Positions 16,049-25,410 are shown, counted from the stretch's first letter. The stretch is 64,000 nt of DNA from Billgrantia saliphila (GCF_002930105.1 NZ_PJRN01000015.1:47042-111041); one strand, 5' to 3'. Program-made: numbers and translations. Notes: generated by a model from the sequence alone, not told the origin.

Positions 16049-17325
16049 CGACGGCACTGATCCTGCTGGCCGGGCTGGCCATGATCTTCATCAATATCCC
16101 CATCGCCGTAGCCCTGGGCGCGATATCCATCGTTGCCATGCTGTGGATTCAGGGCACCAACAGCCTGCTCGGCTTCCCGTTGGTGATGTTCGAGGGCTCG
16201 ACCAAATTCCCGTTGATCGCCATCCCGCTATTCATCCTGGCCGGCGCCATCATGAACACCGGAGGTATCTCTCGACGGCTGATCGACTTCGCTTCAGCGC
16301 TGCTCGGTTTCATCCGCGGCGGGCTGGCCATGGTTAACGTCGGCACCTCGCTGTTCTTCGCCGAGATCTCCGGATCTGCCGTGGCCGACGTGGCCGCCCT
16401 CGGTTCCATTCTGATGCCGGAGATGAAGCGCAAGGGCTATCCGGCCCCGTTCGCCGCCGCTATTACCTCCTCTTCGGCTTCGCTGGCGATCATCATCCCG
16501 CCTTCCATTCCCATGATCCTGTATGCCGCCATGGCCGATACCTCGGTGGTGCAGCTGTTCGTCGCCGGTATCGTGCCGGGCCTGGTCGGCGGGGTCTTGA
16601 TGATGGTGCTCGCCTGGTACTTCGCGGTCCGCTACAACTGGCCCGTGGAGCATACTTTCCAATTGAAGCGAGTGTGGACCACCTTCAAGGCGGCGGGTCT
16701 GGCCTTCGTGTTGCCGCTGGTCATCCTTGGCGGGATCTTCGGCGGCTTCATGACCGCTACCGAAGGGGCGGCCCTGGCGGTGCTGGCTGCGCTGCTGATC
16801 AGCTTCCGCTACGGCGAGCTGCGGTGGGCGAAGCTGCGCGCAGCCATGGTCGAAGGCGGCGTGCAGACCGCCGTGGTGATGCTGCTGGTGGCGAGCTCGG
16901 CTCTGCTCGGGGATTTCCTCACCCGCGCCCAGCTGCCGCAGATGCTGGCGATGATGATCAGCGACTTCACCGACAACAAGTTCGCCGTACTGGCGCTGCT
17001 GAATCTCTTCCTGCTGCTGATCGGCATGATCCTGCATTCGGCGGCGGCGATCATCCTCACTGTACCCATCGTCATGCCGCTGGTGATGATGGTCGGCATC
17101 GATCCTGTCCACTTCGGCATGATCGTCACCCTCAACCTGGCGATCGGCCAGCAGACCCCCCCGGTGGCCAGCGTGCTGATGACGGCCTGCTCCGTGGCCA
17201 AGGCGGACATCTGGGAGGTATCGAAGGCCAACGTGCCGTTCGTCATCCTGCTGTTCATCCTGCTGATGCTGGTGACTTACGTGCCGATCTTCCCGATGGG
17301 CCTGGTTGAGTTGTTCTACCGGTGA
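16045..17325 (+). CDS. TRAP transporter large permease (DctM family)
   Basis: This 426-residue membrane protein has about twelve hydrophobic segments and the DctM hallmarks PLFILAGAIMNTGGI, GSAVADVAALGSI and the late QQTPPVASVLMTAC. It is the ion-coupled channel subunit, driven by a sodium gradient in characterised systems, which suits a halophile. It overlaps dctQ by four bases. Confidence 0.92.
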   Translation: MTTALILLAGLAMIFINIPIAVALGAISIVAMLWIQGTNSLLGFPLVMFEGSTKFPLIAIPLFILAGAIMNTGGISRRLIDFASALLGFIRGGLAMVNVGTSLFFAEISGSAVADVAALGSILMPEMKRKGYPAPFAAAITSSSASLAIIIPPSIPMILYAAMADTSVVQLFVAGIVPGLVGGVLMMVLAWYFAVRYNWPVEHTFQLKRVWTTFKAAGLAFVLPLVILGGIFGGFMTATEGAALAVLAALLISFRYGELRWAKLRAAMVEGGVQTAVVMLLVASSALLGDFLTRAQLPQMLAMMISDFTDNKFAVLALLNLFLLLIGMILHSAAAIILTVPIVMPLVMMVGIDPVHFGMIVTLNLAIGQQTPPVASVLMTACSVAKADIWEVSKANVPFVILLFILLMLVTYVPIFPMGLVELFYR

Positions 17326-17369
17326 ATCCCTATCCTGATGTGCCTGACGATCCTGCTAGGAGGCTTCAA

Positions 17370-18152
17370 ATGGCGGATTCCTTGATCTTCCGGCGCGAGG
17401 GCAACCTCGCCTGGATCGGCTTCAACCGGCCCGAGAGTCGCAACGCCATGACCTGGGAGATGTACGACGAGCTCGAGGCCTGCTGCGACCGGCTGGCCGA
17501 GGACGACGACATCCAGGCGGTGGTGCTGCATGGCGTTGGCGGCGAGGCCTTCGTGGCCGGCACCGATATCTCCCAGTTTGCCCACTTCAACGCTCCCGAG
17601 GACGCCATCGGCTATGAGCGGCGTATTGACCGGGTGGTGGGCAAGCTGGAGCGCTTGCCCAAGCCCACCATCGCCCTGATCGAGGGCGCCTGCGTGGGCG
17701 GCGGGGCAGCCTTGGCACTGGTCTGTGACTTCCGCTACTGCACGCCTTCGATGAAATTCGGCGTACCCATCGCCAGGACGCTGGGCAACACCCTGTCGAT
17801 GACCAACGTATCGCGAATGGTGGACATGATCGGCGTCGCCCGCACCAAGGAAGCGCTGATGATGGCCAAGCTGTTCGATGCCGAGGAGGCTCGGCAGGCG
17901 GGGCTGGTCAACAGCGTCTTCGCTCCCGAAACGATCGTCGACGAGGTGACCGCCATCGCTGCCGAATTCGGCCGGCGCGCGCCGCTCACCGTCCAGGCCA
18001 GCAAGGCGCTGGTGGGGCGGGTCCTGGAGGGGCGCAGGGCCGCCGCGGACGCCGGCGACGACTGGGTTACCACCTGCTACATGAGCGACGATTTCCAGGC
18101 GGCGGTGAACAAGTTCCTGCACAAGACACCCTTCGAGTGGACCGGCCGCTGA
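17370..18152 (+). CDS. Crotonase-superfamily protein lacking both catalytic glutamates
   Basis: This 260-residue enoyl-CoA hydratase/isomerase-fold protein has the CoA-binding, oxyanion-hole segments FVAGTDISQF and CVGGGAALALVCD. By hand alignment with rat enoyl-CoA hydratase, the positions of Glu144 and Glu164 are Ala114 and Ile134 here, with the 20-residue spacing kept. Ordinary hydration is therefore unlikely; isomerase, hydrolase or decarboxylase activity is possible. AGGAGG precedes the chosen ATG. It sits between the TRAP genes and a CoA transferase, so its substrate should be the CoA ester made by that enzyme. Confidence 0.85.
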   Translation: MADSLIFRREGNLAWIGFNRPESRNAMTWEMYDELEACCDRLAEDDDIQAVVLHGVGGEAFVAGTDISQFAHFNAPEDAIGYERRIDRVVGKLERLPKPTIALIEGACVGGGAALALVCDFRYCTPSMKFGVPIARTLGNTLSMTNVSRMVDMIGVARTKEALMMAKLFDAEEARQAGLVNSVFAPETIVDEVTAIAAEFGRRAPLTVQASKALVGRVLEGRRAAADAGDDWVTTCYMSDDFQAAVNKFLHKTPFEWTGR

Positions 18153-18202
18153 CATTGGCGCGTTGCGGCAGACACGCGAACCACACAAGCGAGGTGAAGC
18201 CC

Positions 18203-19390
18203 ATGCTTCCCCTGGAAAGACTCAAGGTACTGGACGTCTCGCAGATCATGGCCGGACCCTACTGCACCATGGTGCTGGCCGACATGGGGGCCGAGGTGAT
18301 CAAGGTCGAGAAGCTCAACGGTGGCGATGACAGCCGCCAGATGGGCCCTTACGTCAACGACGAATCGACCTGCTTCTCGCAGATTAACCGCAACAAGAAG
18401 AGCATCTCGCTCAATCTCAAGGATGAGCGTGCCCGGGAGATCTTCTACCGCCTGGCCAAGGACGCCGACGTCATCGTCGAGAACTATCGCACCGGGGTGA
18501 CTCGGTCGCTTGCTATCGACTACGACACCATCAAGGCGATCAATCCCGGCATCATCTACTGCTCGATTTCCGGCTACGGCCAGACCGGGCCCTACAGTCA
18601 TCGCGGCGGCTTCGACCTGGTGGCCCAGGGCATGACCGGCTTGATGTCGATGACCGGCGAACCGGGCCGACGTCCGCTGAAGACCGGCATCGCCGTCTAC
18701 GACATTGGGGCGGGGATCACGGCCGTCTACTCGATCCTGGCCGCATACATTCACAGGATGACTACCGGTGAGGGGCAGCACATCGATATCGCCATCACCG
18801 AATGTGGCCTGCCCTGGTTCACCTGGGAGGCGGCCGCCTATTTCGCCGAGGGCAGAGTCCCTGAGCCCACCGGCTGGCGACATCGTGTGTCGGCGCCCTA
18901 TCAGGCAGTCAAGGCCAGCGACGGCTACATCATGCTGGGCTGTGCCAACCAGCGTACCTGGGAACGCTTCTGTCGGGATGTGCTCGGGCGCGAGGACCTG
19001 ATGGCCGAGCCGCGCTTCCTGACCAACCACGACCGTGGCCAACACGTCGAGGAGCTCGAGTCGGTGCTTGAGGAAATCATGGTCGAGCGGGAAATGAATT
19101 ACTGGCTGGATCTTTGCGACAAGGCCGGTGTACCGGCCGGGCCGATCAATGACTTCGCCCAGGCCATGCATGACGAACACTATCAGGCCCGCGGCATGGT
19201 GCAGGAGATGGAACACCCGGTTATCGGAAAGATGAAGACCATCGGCTTTCCGAGCAAGTTTTCCCGGACCCCATCGCAGATCAGAAGCCCGGCGCCGCTG
19301 TTCGGACAGCATACCGACGAAGTATTGGCAGAGCTGGGCCTCTCCGCAGAGCAACTCGAGACGCTGCGCGACGCCGGCTGCATCAAGTAG
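18203..19390 (+). CDS. Family III CoA transferase (CaiB/BaiF)
   Basis: This 395-residue enzyme moves CoA between carboxylic acids. It has the family start LPLERLKVLDVSQIMAGPYC, the EVIKVEKLNGGDDSR segment and a candidate catalytic aspartate at residue 167 (AVYDIGAG). That corresponds to the conserved Asp of formyl-CoA transferase and CaiB. It follows the crotonase by 50 bases in the same direction and presumably activates the acid imported by the TRAP system. The donor and acceptor are unknown. Confidence 0.9.
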   Translation: MLPLERLKVLDVSQIMAGPYCTMVLADMGAEVIKVEKLNGGDDSRQMGPYVNDESTCFSQINRNKKSISLNLKDERAREIFYRLAKDADVIVENYRTGVTRSLAIDYDTIKAINPGIIYCSISGYGQTGPYSHRGGFDLVAQGMTGLMSMTGEPGRRPLKTGIAVYDIGAGITAVYSILAAYIHRMTTGEGQHIDIAITECGLPWFTWEAAAYFAEGRVPEPTGWRHRVSAPYQAVKASDGYIMLGCANQRTWERFCRDVLGREDLMAEPRFLTNHDRGQHVEELESVLEEIMVEREMNYWLDLCDKAGVPAGPINDFAQAMHDEHYQARGMVQEMEHPVIGKMKTIGFPSKFSRTPSQIRSPAPLFGQHTDEVLAELGLSAEQLETLRDAGCIK

Positions 19391-19405
19391 ATTTTGCTGT
19401 CTGGA

Positions 19406-19417
19406 AATGAATTCATT
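19406..19417. promoter_or_regulatory. AATGAATTCATT palindrome before the aminotransferase gene
   Basis: This perfect 12-base palindrome in the 60-base gap before the aminotransferase shares TGAATT with the two operator-like sites at 13718 and 14288, but with different spacing. It could be a variant site or a chance AT-rich palindrome. Confidence 0.3.
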
Positions 19418-19450
19418 ATCAAAAATACAAAATAGTCTTCGGAGATAGTC

Positions 19451-20659
19451 ATGTTGAAGCTCGATTTCCATCCATCCGGTCGTCATTTCCTTCAGATACC
19501 CGGCCCCTCGCCGGTACCGGACCGCATCCTGCGCGCCATGAGCCTGCCGACCATCGACCACCGCGGCCCGGAGTTCGGCGCCCTGGGGCTCACGCTGCTG
19601 AAAAAAATCAAGGAAGTCTTCAAGACCAAGAATCCGGTGATCATCTACCCAGCTTCCGGTACCGGCGCCTGGGAAGCGGCTCTCTCCAATACCCTGTCCC
19701 CGGGCGACCGGGTGTTGATGTTCGAAACCGGTCACTTCGCCACTCTGTGGCACAAGATGGCGCGACGCCTGCAGCTAGAGCCCGAGTTTATCGGTTTGCC
19801 CGGTTACGAGGGATGGCGCCACGGCGTCCAGGCCGACATGATCGAGGCGCGCCTGAAGGAAGACACGGCGCATGAGCTCAAGGCCGTCTGCGTAGTCCAC
19901 AACGAAACCTCCACCGGGGTGACCAGCGACATCGCCGCCGTGCGTCGGGCCATCGATGCCGCCGGCCACCCGGCGCTGCTGCTGGTCGATACCATCTCGG
20001 GGCTGGCCAGCGCCGACTATCGGCATGACGAATGGGGCGTGGACGTGACCATCTCCGGCTCCCAGAAAGGCCTGATGCTGCCTCCGGGGATCAGCTTCAA
20101 CGCCGTCTCCGAGCGGGCCATCGAGGCGAGCCGCCACAACCGCATGCCGAAGAGCTTCTGGGCCTGGGACGAGATCCTCGAGGCCAACCGGAACGGCTAC
20201 TGGCCCTATACCCCCAGCACCAACCTGCTCTACGGACTCAACGAGTCGCTGGACATGCTGCTGGATGAAGGGCTCGACCACGTGCTGGCGCGCCACCAGC
20301 GCTGGGCCGCCGGCGTGCGCCAGGCGGTCGAGGCCTGGGGCCTTGAGATCCAGTGCCAGGATCCTGCCGTCTATTCGCCGGTGCTGACCGGCGTGGTAAT
20401 GCCCGAAGGTATCGATGCCGACGAGGTGCGCAAGCTCATCTACGAGCGCTTCGATCTGTCGTTGGGCACCGGCCTGGGCAAGGCCAAGGGCAAGATGTTT
20501 CGCATCGGCCATCTGGGCGACTGCAACGACCTGACACTGATCGCCACCCTGGGCGGTTGCGAGGCGGGCATGAAGCTCGCCGGTGTGCCGTTGGCGGGCA
20601 GTGGCACGAGTGCCGCGCTCGAATATTTCGCCAACCATCCGCTGAATGGCTCCCGCTGA
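19451..20659 (+). CDS. Class V aminotransferase, serine-glyoxylate/alanine-glyoxylate type
   Basis: This 402-residue PLP enzyme has the Schiff-base lysine at residue 206 (ISGSQKGLMLPPG), ASGTGAWEAAL near residue 68 for phosphate binding, and VDTISGLASADYR with the PLP-ring aspartate at residue 180. The closest remembered families are serine-glyoxylate and aspartate-glyoxylate (BhcA-like) aminotransferases. GGAG precedes the ATG. It sits in a cluster with a hydroxyacid dehydrogenase and threonine aldolase, so glyoxylate as amino acceptor is plausible. The amino donor is not evident. Confidence 0.85.
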   Translation: MLKLDFHPSGRHFLQIPGPSPVPDRILRAMSLPTIDHRGPEFGALGLTLLKKIKEVFKTKNPVIIYPASGTGAWEAALSNTLSPGDRVLMFETGHFATLWHKMARRLQLEPEFIGLPGYEGWRHGVQADMIEARLKEDTAHELKAVCVVHNETSTGVTSDIAAVRRAIDAAGHPALLLVDTISGLASADYRHDEWGVDVTISGSQKGLMLPPGISFNAVSERAIEASRHNRMPKSFWAWDEILEANRNGYWPYTPSTNLLYGLNESLDMLLDEGLDHVLARHQRWAAGVRQAVEAWGLEIQCQDPAVYSPVLTGVVMPEGIDADEVRKLIYERFDLSLGTGLGKAKGKMFRIGHLGDCNDLTLIATLGGCEAGMKLAGVPLAGSGTSAALEYFANHPLNGSR

Positions 20660-20694
20660 CCAGCGGCTTCGACCAGCACGGCTAGGAGGGAAGG

Positions 20695-23691
20695 ATGACG
20701 TCCCTGAAGGATAACGCCCGGTCACGGGATGCCAGGGTCAAGCCGGTCAGCGAGCTGGCTTCCCGGCTGGCGCGCGAGACGCAGGGCGAGGTGCTGTTCG
20801 ATCACGCCTCGCGAGGCCGCTACTCGACGGATGCTTCTATCTACCAGGTGATGCCGATCGGGGTGGTGGTCCCACGCGACCAGGAGGACCTGAAGCTGGC
20901 GCTGGACATCGCCCGCGATGCCCGCGTACCGGTGCTGGCGAGGGGCGCCGGCACCAGCCAGTGCGGCCAGACGGTGGGCGAGGCGCTGGTGATCGACAAT
21001 TCCCGCTGGCTCAATCAGATCGTCGAGTTCGACGCCGAGGCGCGCACCGTGGTGGTCGAGCCCGGCGTCGTGCTCGACCACCTCAACGCCTGGCTCAAGC
21101 CCCATGGCCTGTGGTACCCGGTGGATGTCTCCACCAGTGCCCAGTGCACCATCGGCGGCATGGCCGGCAACAACTCCTGCGGGTCGCGCTCGATACGCTA
21201 CGGCAACATGGTGCACAACGTCCTGGCCATCGATGCCTGGCTTGCCGATGGGGGTGAGGCAAGCTTCGGCTTCATCGACGAGCTCGACGGCAATGGCAAG
21301 GTTCGCCTGCTGGCCGCGCGTGTGCAGGCGATCGCCGAGCGCATCGACCCGGAGATCGGCGAGCACTTCCCCAAGGTGCTCCGGCGGGTGGGCGGCTACA
21401 ACCTCGATATCTTCAACTGCCAGAACCCCAAGCCCTACGACCCGGACGGGCGGGCCAACCTGGCGCACCTGCTGGTGGGCTCCGAGGGGACCCTGGCGGT
21501 CAGCCGTCGCATCAAGCTCAGACTCTCGCCCCTGCCCGAGCACAAGGTGCTTGGCGTGGTGAACTTCCCGACCTTCTACCAGGCGATGGACTTCACCCAG
21601 CACATCGTCACCCTGGATCCCACCGCGGTGGAGCTGGTCGACCGCACGATGATCGAGCTGTCGCTGGAGAATCCGTCCTTCCGCCAGGTCATCGAGAGAG
21701 CGCTGATCGGCAAGCCCGAGGCGATCCTGCTGGTGGAATTCGCCGGCGCCGACCGCGACGCCCAACTGGCATCTCTGGCCCGCCTCAATGAATTGCTGGC
21801 CGACCTGGGGCTGCCGGGGTGCGTGGTCGACATGCCGGAGCCGGCCGAGCAGAAGGCGCTGTGGGACGTGCGCAAGGCGGGGCTCAACATCATGATGAGC
21901 ATGAAGGGGGACGGCAAGCCGGTCTCCTTCATCGAGGACTGCGCGGTGCCGCTCGAGCATCTGGCCGAGTACACCGACAAGCTGACCGAAGTGTTCCATC
22001 GCCACGGCACCGAGGGCACCTGGTACGCCCATGCCAGTGTCGGCACCCTGCACGTTAGGCCGATTCTCGACATGCGCCGCGATGGCGCCAAGAAGATGCG
22101 CGAGATCGCCGAGCAGGCCTCGGCGCTGGTTCGCGAGTACAAGGGGGCATATTCCGGTGAGCACGGCGACGGTCTGTGTCGTGGCGAATGGGTCGCCTGG
22201 CAATTCGGCAGCACCCTCAATGGCGCCTTCAAGGAGGTGAAGCAGCTCTTCGATCCGGAGAATCTCTTCAATCCCGGCAAGATCGTCGACACGCCGAAGA
22301 TGGACGACGAAGACTACTTCCGCTTTCCGACCTCTTATCGCAGGATCCCGCTGACCCCGGTATTCGACTGGTCGTCGTGGGACGTCGAGCGCGACCCACT
22401 GACCGGCGAGCAGAGCGCACCCGGGACTGGCGGGGATGGCACCCACGGCCTCGCCATGGCGGTGGAGATGTGCAACAACAACGGCCACTGCCGCAAGTTC
22501 GATGCCGGTACCATGTGCCCCAGTTACCGCATCACTCGCGATGAGCAACACCTGACGCGTGGACGTGCCAATACTCTGCGCCTGGTGCTGTCCGGCCAGC
22601 TCGGTGACGAAGGGTTGGCCAGCGACGAGATCAAGGAGGCGCTGGACCTGTGCGTGTCGTGCAAGGGTTGCCGGCGCGACTGCCCCACGGGTGTCGACAT
22701 GGCCAAGTTCAAGATCGAGGCGCGTACCGCTCGGGCAAAGGCCAGAGGGCTCTCGCTGCGTGATCGTCTGGTCGGCGAGATGCCGCGCTACGCACCCTGG
22801 GCGGGCCGAGTCTCAGGCTTGCTGTACGCCGCCGAGCGGTTGCCCTTCGTCTCGCGGCGAGTCAAGCAGGCGCTGGGGCTGGCCGGGCAGCGTGACTTTC
22901 CCCGATTCCATGGCAATTTCCTGGCCGAGGACCAGGGCCGATCGTTGCAGACGTCCCGTGAGGTGCTGCTGTTCGTCGATACCTTCAACAACTACATGGA
23001 GAGCGAAAACGCCCGCGCCGCCAAACGGGTGCTGGAGAAGGCCGGTTATGGCGTGCATCTCAACGTCAAGCCGGGCGAACGCCCATTGTGCTGCGGGCGC
23101 ACCTACCTTTCCTCCGGCCAGTTCGACAAGGCCAGAGCCGAGGCGAAACGCTCCCTCGACCATCTGCTGCCCTTCGTCGAGCGCGGCGTGCCGATCGTCG
23201 GTCTCGAGCCGTCGTGCCTGCTGAGCATGCGCGACGAATTCCTGCAATATGGCTTCGGGGACGCGGCGCGACGACTTGCCGAGTCGGCCCTGCTGTTCGA
23301 GGAGTTCCTGGACAAGGCACACGACGCGGGGGAGTTGGCGCTCGAACTCAAGCCGGTCAACTATTCGCGGGCGATGCTGCATGGCCACTGCCACCAGAAG
23401 GCCTTCGATGCGTTGCGTCCGATCGAGCGGGTGCTCGCCTGGATCCCAGGGCTCAAGGTCGAGACGATCGCATCCTCGTGCTGCGGCATGGCTGGCAGTT
23501 TCGGTTACGAGGCGGAGCATTACGAGGCCTCGATGCGAATGGCCGAACTGTCGCTGTTGCCGGCGATTCGTCAAGCCGACGACGATACCGTGCTGATTGC
23601 CGATGGCACGAGCTGTCGTCACCAGATTCACGACGGCAGCGGACGCGAGGCGGTGCACGTGGCGCGTCTGCTGGAGAAGGCGCTGGCCTGA
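20695..23691 (+). CDS. Large FAD/4Fe-4S D-2-hydroxyacid dehydrogenase (YdiJ-like)
   Basis: This 998-residue fusion has an N-terminal FAD-binding domain (VPVLARGAGTSQCGQTVGEA), a FAD-oxidase C-terminal domain ending near GEHGDGLCRGEW, then a ferredoxin-like region (CVSCKGCRRDCPTGVDMAKF near residue 660). Two CCG segments follow (LCCGRTYLSSG, CCGMAGSFGYE). It is in effect GlcD plus GlcF in one chain, and E. coli YdiJ has a similar size. AGGAGG precedes the start. Substrates of relatives are D-lactate or D-2-hydroxyglutarate; in this cluster it probably oxidises a D-2-hydroxyacid. Confidence 0.9.
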   Translation: MTSLKDNARSRDARVKPVSELASRLARETQGEVLFDHASRGRYSTDASIYQVMPIGVVVPRDQEDLKLALDIARDARVPVLARGAGTSQCGQTVGEALVIDNSRWLNQIVEFDAEARTVVVEPGVVLDHLNAWLKPHGLWYPVDVSTSAQCTIGGMAGNNSCGSRSIRYGNMVHNVLAIDAWLADGGEASFGFIDELDGNGKVRLLAARVQAIAERIDPEIGEHFPKVLRRVGGYNLDIFNCQNPKPYDPDGRANLAHLLVGSEGTLAVSRRIKLRLSPLPEHKVLGVVNFPTFYQAMDFTQHIVTLDPTAVELVDRTMIELSLENPSFRQVIERALIGKPEAILLVEFAGADRDAQLASLARLNELLADLGLPGCVVDMPEPAEQKALWDVRKAGLNIMMSMKGDGKPVSFIEDCAVPLEHLAEYTDKLTEVFHRHGTEGTWYAHASVGTLHVRPILDMRRDGAKKMREIAEQASALVREYKGAYSGEHGDGLCRGEWVAWQFGSTLNGAFKEVKQLFDPENLFNPGKIVDTPKMDDEDYFRFPTSYRRIPLTPVFDWSSWDVERDPLTGEQSAPGTGGDGTHGLAMAVEMCNNNGHCRKFDAGTMCPSYRITRDEQHLTRGRANTLRLVLSGQLGDEGLASDEIKEALDLCVSCKGCRRDCPTGVDMAKFKIEARTARAKARGLSLRDRLVGEMPRYAPWAGRVSGLLYAAERLPFVSRRVKQALGLAGQRDFPRFHGNFLAEDQGRSLQTSREVLLFVDTFNNYMESENARAAKRVLEKAGYGVHLNVKPGERPLCCGRTYLSSGQFDKARAEAKRSLDHLLPFVERGVPIVGLEPSCLLSMRDEFLQYGFGDAARRLAESALLFEEFLDKAHDAGELALELKPVNYSRAMLHGHCHQKAFDALRPIERVLAWIPGLKVETIASSCCGMAGSFGYEAEHYEASMRMAELSLLPAIRQADDDTVLIADGTSCRHQIHDGSGREAVHVARLLEKALA

Positions 23692-23764
23692 GGCGAGCCC
23701 GCAAGGCAACATCGCTTCATGGGACGACCGCTGTCGGCCCGGTACCGTGAGGGCGAACGACACA

Positions 23765-24778
23765 ATGATAGATCTACGCAGCGACACCGTGACCCGACCC
23801 ACCGCCGCCATGCGCGAAGCCATGGCCCGTGCCGAAGTCGGCGATGACGTCTGGCGCGACGACCCGACGGTTACGGCCTTCGAGGCCGAAGTGGCCGAGC
23901 GCGCCGGCATGAGGGCCGGCCTGTTCGTGCCCTCGGGGACCCAGGGCAACCTGATCGCGCTGCTGACGCATTGCCAGCGGGGCGACGAGTTCCTCGCGGG
24001 CGACTGCTCCCATATCTATCGGGATGAAGGGGGAGGGGCCGCGGCGTTGGGCGGAATCTCAGCTCAGCCGCTGCCCCACGAGGCCGATGGCAGCCTGGCC
24101 CTCGATCGGCTGCGACGAGCCGTCAAGGGAGAGGACATTCATCACGCCAGAACCCGGCTGCTGGCGCTGGAGAACACGTTTCGCGGCAAGGTGTTGCCCG
24201 AGGCGTATACGCGGGAGGCCACCGAGCTGGCACGAAGTCTTGGCTTGGCCACGCATCTGGACGGGGCGCGGTTGTTCAACGCAGCGGTGGCCTCGGGGCG
24301 TCCGCTCGTGGCGCTCTGCCAAGGGTTCGATTCCGTGTCACTTTGCTTCTCCAAGGGGCTAGGTGCCCCGGTGGGTTCGGTTTTGCTGGGAAACGAGGCC
24401 TTTATCGGGCGTGCTCGACGCTGGCGCAAGACGTTGGGGGGAGGCATGCGTCAAGTGGGCATTCTGGCGGCGGGCTGTCGGTATGCACTGCGACATCACG
24501 TTGAACGTTTGGCGGAAGATCACCACAACGCCGTGCAATTGGCACAGGGCCTTGGCGAGGTAGAAACGGTCGAAGTGAGGGCGTGCGACACCAACATGGT
24601 CATCGTGTCGGTTCCCGAGTCCCACTGTGCCGCGCTCGGCACGTTTCTGGCCGAGAGGGGCATCCTCGTGGCCGCGGCTCCAACGCTGCGCCTGGTGACG
24701 CACCTCGACGTTTCGGTGGGTGACATCCACCATGTCGTGGCGAGTTTCAAGGCATACTTTGCCACCTGTACCGCCTAG
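23765..24778 (+). CDS. ltaE: Low-specificity L-threonine aldolase
   Basis: This 337-residue PLP enzyme cleaves beta-hydroxy amino acids to glycine and an aldehyde. The PLP lysine is at residue 197 (CFSKGLGAPVGS), the same number as in E. coli LtaE. His83 (DCSHIYRDE), Asp166 and Arg169 (HLDGARLFNA) complete the site. The start at MIDLRSDTVTRP is the conserved family start. It follows the dehydrogenase by about 70 bases. It could connect glycine produced by the aminotransferase to a hydroxy amino acid, or the reverse. Confidence 0.92.
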   Translation: MIDLRSDTVTRPTAAMREAMARAEVGDDVWRDDPTVTAFEAEVAERAGMRAGLFVPSGTQGNLIALLTHCQRGDEFLAGDCSHIYRDEGGGAAALGGISAQPLPHEADGSLALDRLRRAVKGEDIHHARTRLLALENTFRGKVLPEAYTREATELARSLGLATHLDGARLFNAAVASGRPLVALCQGFDSVSLCFSKGLGAPVGSVLLGNEAFIGRARRWRKTLGGGMRQVGILAAGCRYALRHHVERLAEDHHNAVQLAQGLGEVETVEVRACDTNMVIVSVPESHCAALGTFLAERGILVAAAPTLRLVTHLDVSVGDIHHVVASFKAYFATCTA

Positions 24779-24819
24779 GGCGGGCAGTGGCTGGGGGAAA
24801 AGTCTACGGAGGGTAAGTC

Positions 24820-25344
24820 ATGGCAATCTATCAGTATGGCGAGCATCGGCCGCAGATAGGCGAGGAAGTCTACGTGGCCGAAACCGCCGACGTGATCGGT
24901 CAGGTGACCCTAAAGCGCCAGGCCAGCGTCTGGTATCAGGCGGTGTTGCGCGGCGATACCGACCACCTCGAGGTCGGCGAACGCAGCAATATCCAGGACG
25001 GCGCAGTGCTTCACGCCGATCCCGGTTTCCCGCTCAAGGTGGGCAATGACGTGACCGTGGGACACCAGGCGATGCTGCACGGCTGCACCGTCGGGGACGG
25101 CAGCCTGATCGGCATCCAGGCAATAATCCTCAACGGCGCCGTCATCGGCAGGAATAGCCTCGTGGCCGCTGGGGCGGTGGTCAAGGAAGGGGCAACCTTT
25201 CCCGACAATTCACTGATCGTCGGCGCGCCGGCCAAGGTGATTCGCGAGCTTTCGGCCGAGGCGGTCGAAGGGCTGGCGAAGAATGCGGCGGGCTACGTCG
25301 AGCGCGGCAGCCGGCATGCCCGCGAGCTCAAGCGCATTGATTGA
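24820..25344 (+). CDS. Gamma-class carbonic anhydrase family protein (YrdA/PaaY-like)
   Basis: This 174-residue left-handed beta-helix protein has hexapeptide repeats from about residue 20 to 140. The three zinc-ligand histidines are at 65, 82 and 87 (VLHADPGF, GHQAMLHGC). Family members include carbonic anhydrases and hydrolases such as PaaY, a thioesterase that rescues trapped CoA esters. In a cluster with a CoA transferase, a PaaY-like role is possible. A GAGGG site precedes the ATG. It is the last gene before a terminator. Confidence 0.85.
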   Translation: MAIYQYGEHRPQIGEEVYVAETADVIGQVTLKRQASVWYQAVLRGDTDHLEVGERSNIQDGAVLHADPGFPLKVGNDVTVGHQAMLHGCTVGDGSLIGIQAIILNGAVIGRNSLVAAGAVVKEGATFPDNSLIVGAPAKVIRELSAEAVEGLAKNAAGYVERGSRHARELKRID

Positions 25345-25360
25345 GCTTGGCAGAACACGA

Positions 25361-25398
25361 AAAAGCCCCGCATCCGTAAGGACACGGGGCTCGTATTT
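25361..25398. terminator. Bidirectional intrinsic terminator
   Basis: AGCCCCG and CGGGGCT enclose a 14-base loop. On the minus strand TTTT follows the stem, and on the plus strand CGTATTTG follows it. It separates the convergent carbonic-anhydrase and lldP genes. Confidence 0.75.
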
Positions 25399-25410
25399 GC
25401 GGCGGATTTA

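Noticed and set aside
18077..19753. 558-codon minus-strand frame antisense to the CoA transferase gene
   Set aside because: This is a high-GC antisense shadow with no motif. The plus-strand frame has a full family III CoA transferase.
20722..22551. 609-codon minus-strand frame antisense to the FAD/Fe-S dehydrogenase gene
   Set aside because: It is a long frame from codon bias only. Its composition is histidine- and glutamine-rich and no start site is supported.
24200..24210. GTATAC copies inside coding regions (also near 37358, 40758 and 63610)
   Set aside because: They lack the AT-rich palindromic flanks of the promoter copies and fall within genes at about the number expected by chance.
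13771..25344. Beta-hydroxyaspartate cycle
   Set aside because: Only the class V aminotransferase resembles a member. The hydroxyaspartate aldolase (D-threonine-aldolase type), dehydratase and iminosuccinate reductase are absent.
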